A DNA stretch of 64,000 nt from Henckelia pumila (lineage: Eukaryota > Streptophyta > Magnoliopsida > Lamiales > Gesneriaceae), in assembly GCF_033568475.1 (NCBI RefSeq), contig NW_027331831.1, forward strand, positions 5,456,001 to 5,520,000, read 5' to 3'. Shown here one piece after another: positions 57,096-64,000 of the stretch (the stretch's first letter is position 1; each line of letters starts with the position of its first letter). The translations under genes and the position numbers were made by a program. The notes under the pieces are model-generated. The model was not told where the DNA came from. It saw nothing but the letters and a program-made list of their open reading frames with translations, and searched no databases.

Positions 57096-60000
57096 ATGAG
57101 GCATGCGGTTATAAATGACGAGAACGTGTCTTTCAACCTCAGAGAGCCCGCTGCACGAATCACACGAGCGAGGGCCAAAGTGTCGGGCTCATCAGAAGGA
57201 TTACCTCCATTATATCCTTCTGCCAAACTAGATGGCAAACGGTTCCTGAGAAAAAACTTTAAAAGAGCAGCACCAGACAACAAAGAACCTGGAACAAGCT
57301 CAGCTGCCCCTCAGCTTAAGAAAAGAGTTGTTCTTGAGGATGTATCTAATATCAAGAATGAGAATTTTAACTTAAACTGGAAAAGTGCAGCCGGAAGACA
57401 GGTAGCATTTCATCCTCAATTTGGAGGAAATTTAAGATTAAGTTGTCAATTGAAAGACCATAAATAATTATGCACAAATTCTCAAGCAGTAGTTTACATG
57501 GGGAAGGCTCGATTTATTTCTCATATATTTAAAATCAGGATATTTATTTTTTCAACTTTTATGAAGTACCTTTTTCCGAAAACAATTTGAGCTATCCTTT
57601 TCTTTTGTTACAACCCTCAATGTAGATGTTTTCGTTTGTCAGTCTAGCAAGCAGGGCAGAAAAAATTCCTTATTAAAACATGAAAATGTGGCTACCGCCC
57701 GCTCTGAAGAGTCTCAGGTTCAAGAGAACAAAAGAGAAAACGGGATGGAAGAAATGGAGTTATTGGAGGAATCACTAGAAACTTGTTCCACAATATGCCC
57801 GAAGAATGCTGAACCATGTGAAATGATAATTGCACATAGGTCTCTTCCAGCAGGTCTGATTTCTTAGTAGCTAATTTCTGTTGAGCAAATTGTTCCAAAT
57901 CTTACCTGAGAAGAATTTATTTTTCATTGATATTTTATCTCAAAATTCAAATATATGTATGTCAGAGTGATGTGGTTTGGGTAAAAACATGTAGCTGGAG
58001 ATTAAATGTAATGTTTGATGATATTGCTTTCAAGCTAAAACATTTTTATGTTTAATCATGCAGAAGATGTGAAGCTTTGCAACAAACAGGAAAACCTGCC
58101 CGATAGGGGCATTATTGATATAGATTCAAAGCACAAGGATCCACAGATGTGTAGCATATATGTTGTTGATATATATAACAGTTTGCATGCCGCTGAGGTT
58201 TGTAGAGCTGCCAAGCTAGACTTAACTTCCACAATCAAATAAGTAGTTCTTTCTCCAATGATTACATCTATGGACAGTTATTACTGTACCTAGCTACACG
58301 GCAACTTCTGAAGCCTCTACTTTTTTCCTGCTATCAGTTCTACAATCCATGTGAAGGATTCGAATTATTATACGGAAGCGTGTCTTATTTCAGTAATTGG
58401 AATCTATAAAAACTTGGAACTGTTGTATCCGGGATAGAAGGGTTAATGGTCTACCCATGTTTCTCTAACTTTTATTTTTCATGCAAAAGTTCTGTTTCAC
58501 ACAACCTAAAATGAATTTTCATCTCCTCTCAGCTTGATAGAAGACCTTTGCTTGATTATATGGAAATGCTGCAGCAAGACATCACCCCGGGAATGCGTGG
58601 TGTTTTGATTGATTGGCTTGTGGAGGTTAGTGAACAGAATCAAATACTCACAACACATTCAGAGATCACTAGTCTTTTTTGTTACATTACTCTGGATTGA
58701 ATATAAATACAAAGATGGGGACCTCAAAGAACATCTCGATCCTAGTTGTTGAGGATAGCTCTCTTTTTTATTACAGCTTTTCATTGGGAACTTTTGTCCT
58801 TTAATAATGCCTGTTTTTTTCTTTTGTTTCCGCATCATTTCATTAGTATCACATTTTTTCCAGGTCTCTGAAGAATATAAGCTGGTCCCTGATACACTCT
58901 ATCTGACTGTTGATCTTATAGACAGATATTTATCTGAGAATTATATTGAGAAACAAAATTTACAACTTCTTGGGGTAACCTGCATGTTAATTGCTTCGTA
59001 AGTGATTCTTCTTGAACCTGCACTAGTTTGTGATTCTTGGGATTTGCTTTATTCTTTCCCCTAAAAATTATCATATAATCATGAATCGTGGCACCGATGC
59101 ATTTTCTATTCTAGAACCATGTAACTGGAAGTTTAACAAGCTTTGAATTCGTGTACTAAAATGTAAATGGATAGCTGATTCTTGTCTAACTATCTTTTAC
59201 TGGTATTGTGTTGGCTTATGGTTTGAAGGAAGTATGAAGAAATCAGTGCCCCTTGTGTGGAAGAGTTTTGCTTTATCACTGACAATACCTACAAAAAAAA
59301 AGAGGTATATGCCCTTGCTGTTTGAAACCATTTATTTTTAATTTTTATCTCCTATCAACAGGAAGTTCGTCCTTTATTTGGTCAAAGAACTAAAATCCTA
59401 AACTATCAGACCACAATGGATTTTCAATGGATAAATTTTTTCTATATATTCCTCAACATGAGTTGCGCGAAGTTAATAAACTTCAATTTGCCAACGTACC
59501 AAGTCCACTGCATATTCAACCACTTTAAAGAGTTATGCTCTCAAACTTTCGTCTTAGTTTCCATCTTCATTTCGTACCAAGTTAGCAACAAGACACAGCT
59601 GCCTATATAATTCAAATGATTTTACCTCCCTTTTGTTTTAACAATAATCAAGTATTGATAAGTACTTTCATAGACATTATTTAAATTCGCTTGTGTTTTT
59701 GGTCATGATAATTTTAGTTTCATATGCATAACTCGTAATCCCATCTGCAGGTAGTGAAAATGGAAAGTCGTGTTTTGAACGTTTTAGGTTTTCAAATATC
59801 TGTTCCCACCACAAAGAAGTTTCTTAGGTACGTACGTGATCTATTCACGCACAGTCCTTAACCTATGTTAATGCCAACTGGCTAAATTCACCAACTGATT
59901 GTGGCTTACTTTCATTTCTCGTTATAGAAGGTTCATCCAAGCAGCGCAAGTTTTTTACAAGGTAATTTTAATGTATGCAGTACTTTAAAGAACAATACCT

Positions 60001-60679
60001 TTATTATATGAATTGCTCATGCTTCGCACGGGCTCCCTTTTCTACAGGTTCCTACTGTTGAACTGGAATTCTTGGCAAATTTTTTAGCAGAACTAACTCT
60101 ATTTGAGTACAGTTTCCTTAAGTTTCTTCCTTCCCTTATTGCCGCATCTGCTGTATTTCTAGCCAGATGGACACTTGACCAATCTGAGCATCCATGGGTC
60201 AGTTTTCTTGGTTCACACCTTCTGACTCCACTGATCTTTCCTTCATTGTTTAACATGTAAAATGTTTTACGCGTTCTGCAGAATCCTACTCTGGAGTACT
60301 ATACAAGGTACAAGACCGCTGAGCTGAAAAGAGCCGTACTAGAATTGCAGGACTTGCAACTAAACACCAGCGGCTGCTTACTTAACGCCATACGTGACAA
60401 ATTTAAGCAATCAAAGGTAATAAGTGCCATCTGAAACTGGCCTTTCTGCCATTATGCCACAAGTGTTTAACTTCATATATGATTCAGAATTTGCATGTTA
60501 AATATACGTATTTACTCCAAAACCATGCAAAAGTTACATAAGAACAAGAAAATCTGAAAATCTATCTCTGGATTTGATTATGTCTTCAACTTCTGAATCA
60601 TTTCTTGTTCTTGCGATGACAGTTCAAGGGTGTTTCAACACTCCGGTCAGTAAAACCCGTGCAATCACTCTTTACATGA
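57096..60679 (+). CDS. CYCA2: A2-type mitotic cyclin, complete
   Basis: Nuclear regulator that activates cyclin-dependent kinase in S/G2/M. A2 cyclins also restrain endoreduplication. Exons: 57096-57401, 57643-57853, 58064-58197, 58533-58625, 58864-58997, 59229-59304, 59751-59827, 59928-59961, 60048-60197, 60282-60416, 60623-60679, all in phase, 468 residues. N-terminus: [11 protein letters not shown], as in A2 cyclins, and a destruction-box-like RVVLEDVSN around residue 75. Cyclin box: [64 protein letters not shown] and [16 protein letters not shown]-terminal cyclin fold: [20 protein letters not shown] through [12 protein letters not shown]. The exon pattern agrees with plant A2 cyclins. The exact paralogue number cannot be assigned. 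It is convergent with the PP2A B' gene. Confidence 0.94.
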
Positions 60680-61762
60680 CCAACCCTCGATGGCCAATAT
60701 TGATTGTCTACTACATCTACATATGACTCTCCAACTGCAGACACTTCAGTTCACAACGTCACATTCTCTATTCATTTTACCCTGAGGCTTCAGCTCTCAC
60801 CATTGTTGTACTGTTCTAATCACTCCTGGTGCTTCCAGATTTTTGTTGTAACAGGAAACATGTAAAGGCAAGAGCGATACAAACTAGCTGTTAATTATAT
60901 GTAACAGAACATGCTCTTTAGAGCACGTTTTCCAGAATTTTTACAGACTTGCTGCAACTCATTCGTTAGCAGCTAACTTGTATTTCTGCTGTCCGAGTCT
61001 CCTGCATTAGTTCTTCACTAGACTGAACTTGAGTTCCCATTCAATTGGTGAAATAATTTATTTTCATGTCAGATTCTCATTTGACATATTTTATTAGAAT
61101 TCTGAATTAGATTTTATTATAATATCTTTTCGTAGTCCAATCTTTCTATTATATGATCAACAAAGTCAAAATCAATTCGTTTATTCATTTCATTTTGCAC
61201 AAATAATCATGAATATTTAAGTGATTCCATTTCTGCTTTAAGCGTACATCTGCAATTACCAACTGCTTCCACAATCTATAATGTATATTACAATAAACAC
61301 TAAGCAAATAAGCATATATTATTGCTCATAAGTATTATGATTTAAATTTATCATGATTACATCATACATTCCAAATATCTGGTAATGAAGCTATCATGGA
61401 TTTTGACGCTCAGCTTAATTAGGAAAATTTGGAGTAAAGATAACATTTCTCGTTAAAATTTGCGCTACTTGCTACTTCAAAATATGTGACAATCAATGTA
61501 GCGAAGATTTGGATGAAAAAAGTTGAAGGTAAGAAAAGACCAAGATACATCATACAACATTCCCATACACTTTCAAGGGGAAATGGATAACATATTCAAA
61601 GAGCACAACTGATTACACCATTTTACAACAACAGGAACAGGTTGTCATTCAGATCATCTCAATCTACAGCCATTATCATGCCGACCCTTCTTGTTCCCCG
61701 AAACCAAAACAAGACGAACAAGTACATCAGCACGAGCATCGCATGAAATATCTCAAAAAAGT
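60680..61762. other. Convergent intergenic region (3' UTRs)
   Basis: Between the cyclin stop (60679) and the PP2A B' stop (61763) on opposite strands. About 60680-61080 is likely the cyclin 3' UTR and about 61550-61762 the B' 3' UTR. The middle is AT-rich with no gene. Confidence 0.5.
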
Positions 61763-63383
61763 TCAAGTTACCAGAACAGCAGTGTTTCCAGATACCGGCT
61801 GAAGATTGGCAACTTTTTCCAGATGTTCCCACGTTTTCTTTCGCTTTTCAACTTGCTCATTCATCTTCTCTCGTTCCTCGTTGTAACTGGAAATGCAAGA
61901 CGATGCCAACATATTGTCCATCTCTTCGAGTGTCTTCCGTGCGTTTAAGGTTAGGTTCAGGACATGTTGGTTCCAGTGGTTTTGTGTGTTGAACACAAGA
62001 GCTGGAAATAGCACTGGGAATATTACTTGTCGGTTGTGAGCGATCAGGTTGAGGATTTGGTCGTTGTTCCATAGGAACAGAGCCCGTTCAGCTACCTGCA
62101 GTAGAAATGTGAGGAGAATATGTTCATACTGCTGTTAAGTCTAATAATCAGAAGTCAACAGCTGCGGTGAACCTTCCCACGACTGGTGGGTTGAGTAAAA
62201 TCCATACATTTGTTTCTTATACAAGATTTAAAGTTGACACTGAAAAATTTACCTGAAAATGGTAGCTATTTATGCAGTGTCGAATGCGGCAAAACAACGG
62301 AACCATGATCTTTTGGAACTCAGAGATGTTAATGACTTCCAAAATCTCCTCCAGCTCGCTCAAGAACATCACCTCCTTCTGGGTGTTTGTAACCGGCCAG
62401 TATTTCAATAGCCCCAAAATCACACTACAAGCCAGATCCGGCTCTTTTTCGATAAATTGTATCACACAAAACGACAGCTGACTGAAGTAAATTGCCAAAG
62501 ATTTTGGCTTGTGGAGGGGAATCAATGCTCTTAAGAGAAATATCTTATGCTCCTCCTTTAAAGGCAGAGCAAATCCTGTTATCACACTCCCAAAAATCTC
62601 CAGCAATTCGGCTATCCCGTTATGCTTCTCGGTCTCCAACACGAATCGGCTAAACACATTGCTTACGCATTTCCTAATAAATGGACGGTGAACCATAAAC
62701 TTCCCATAAATCCTATGCAGAATTGCTTTCAAACAATCCCGTTCCCTCGGATCCTCCGAATCAAACAAGTCGATGATTCGCAAAATAAACGAGCAATCTA
62801 TATATTTCTTCGCGACTTTGGCTTCCAAAGAAGCAGAAGCCAGAAACTTAAGCAAGAAATCATAGACTAATTGCAAGTGTGACCAAGAGGGATCAAATTT
62901 TGGTTCATCATCACCATCATTTTCACCGGAACTAGCTTGACTCGACCGGTAGCTAGGCGGAAAAACACGGAACAAATTAATGGAACACATCTTGAACGAA
63001 GCTAAAATCGCTGGTTCTGAGAATTTAGGAGGATTCTGCAATACGAAATCGAGAAGCTCAAGCAATGTGGCTTGTTTGAGCTCCTTTTCTTGGATGTTTT
63101 TCGCAGGGTCAGTAAAATCAAACACCACACAGCACAAGCTCAACTTACTGATGAAAAGATTCATCTTTTCGGAGCTCGGGACGTCTTTAAAAGCGAGCAA
63201 TGGCTCGATGCCCACGATCAGACTTGCTGGAAAGACTGCAGCTGATGCCCTTTTGGCAGCATTGGCCAGGGAAGAACCCAAATTGGGCGATGATATTTTA
63301 GAGCCCCCGTATGGGATTCTTGACGAATCTCGATCATGTTTCTGTGATTTCCGAGGTATTTTGCAAAGGATTTGCTTCCACAT
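61763..63383 (-). CDS. PP2A 57-kDa regulatory subunit B' (B56 family), complete
   Basis: Targeting and specificity subunit of the heterotrimeric protein phosphatase 2A. Two coding exons: 62253-63383 (377 codons) and 61763-62095 (110 codons plus stop), phase 0, 487 residues, the usual size. It starts [15 protein letters not shown], the plant B' N-terminus, with a basic/Ser-rich lead. HEAT-like B56 core landmarks: [123 protein letters not shown]-like segment and, in exon 2, [21 protein letters not shown] charged, coiled-coil-like tail follows. The subtype (theta, kappa or similar) is not resolved. The exon 1 strand opposite also holds a 160-codon open frame, which is a shadow. Confidence 0.95.
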
Positions 63384-64000
63384 AACGGGTTCTTTTTATT
63401 TCCTCCCCAGATTTGATAATAATGGAAAGAAACAATCAAGAAAACCGATGATTTTAAAATAAAAAAAATTTAAGAGAACCAAGCAAGATACAAATTCATC
63501 GCTAATAATGAAATTGGGGATCCATTAAAACACAAAATCCCAGTTTTATACAGAAAACAACTTAGAAGTTGAACAAAAAGAACGAGCTAGGACTCTAGTG
63601 AATTCCCAGCTGCAGAAACAAAAAAAAATGGATTCTTGAAATCATGCGTAAACAACAACTAATAAACTATTTTAACAAACCTAGGATTCTTCAGAGAGAG
63701 GGAAAAAAACTAAAAGAGGGACAAAATCTGTAGATTACAGGGAAAATAGTTAGATCTTAAATTATACAAATGTACATGTACTTGCAGAGAGTGTGAGTGT
63801 GTCAGGTATCAACTTGGCCATTCTTGAGATGAATAAGGATCAATAATTTCACATGAACAGTTTGCCATTAATCCTTCTTTCTGTCCCTCTGTCAAATGAG
63901 ATTCTCTTTTATTCTCATTCAATTTCACCATTTTGAAATACTTCAAATTAAAAAAATAAAATAAAATTCCAAAAATAATAGTATTCCTAAAAAAAATTAC
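63384..64000 (-). promoter_or_regulatory. 5' UTR and promoter side of the PP2A B' gene
   Basis: Upstream of the B' ATG. About 63384-63830 is probably transcribed leader, perhaps with an intron. Beyond it lies AT-rich sequence to the window edge. No clear core promoter motif was chosen. Confidence 0.35.

Noticed and set aside
62980-63462. 160-codon plus-strand ORF
   Set aside because: Antisense shadow of the first exon of the PP2A B' gene, whose protein is clearly conserved.
1-64000. tRNA, rRNA or snRNA genes
   Set aside because: None recognised by eye; the only tRNA-related matches are the two 12-base primer binding sites of retroelements. A covariance-model scan would be needed to exclude small RNAs.

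Overview
This is a eudicot plant nuclear window. It is AT-rich, has intron-rich genes with plant splice signals, plant-type LTR retrotransposons (Ty3/gypsy and Ty1/copia, both with initiator-Met tRNA primer sites), hAT, Mutator-like and Helitron transposons, and a chloroplast NDH subunit encoded in the nucleus. The species cannot be fixed from the sequence alone.

Layout. 1-20400 is a transposon-dense block. It holds a minus-strand gypsy element entering from the left (gag/protease and LTR, 1-2756), a LINE fragment (2757-3205), and a 12.3-kb long-inverted-repeat (foldback, Mutator-like) element at 3203-15545. The arms of that element carry matched arrays of a ~140-bp tandem repeat, and its inner part was invaded by a rearranged copia element (6358-13156). 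A nearly delimited hAT transposon with a dead transposase follows (15808-18379), then a MITE and a small relative of the foldback element.

21900-40600 is genic, with two minus-strand genes in tandem: a CCR4-type deadenylase/nuclease of the CCR4-6 class (exons 21910-32231, probable first exon to 32621) and the cytosolic chaperonin subunit CCT-eta/CCT7 (34236-40527, complete). 40600-48600 is again transposon-rich: Helitron ends, a MITE, a 2.1-kb non-autonomous hAT with a perfect 8-bp target duplication, a solo gypsy LTR with a 5-bp duplication and a nested hAT MITE inside it, and a palindromic MITE in a TA microsatellite.

48687-51272 (+) is the chloroplast NDH subcomplex-B ferredoxin-like subunit PnsB3/NDF4. 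51300-55800 holds LINE, MITE and foldback remnants. 57096-60679 (+) is an A2-type cyclin and 61763-63383 (-) a PP2A B' (B56) regulatory subunit; these two are convergent.

The five host genes act in separate housekeeping processes (mRNA decay, actin/tubulin folding, photosynthetic cyclic electron flow, cell cycle, phosphatase targeting) and do not form a pathway cluster. The most unusual items are the long-arm foldback element, the head-to-head copia mosaic inside it, palindrome arrays upstream of gypsy LTR TATA boxes, two GC-AG introns in unrelated genes, and a possible short intron or premature stop in the CCR4-6 gene. Exon models were read by eye from conserved protein sequence plus splice signals; no alignment or search was run.
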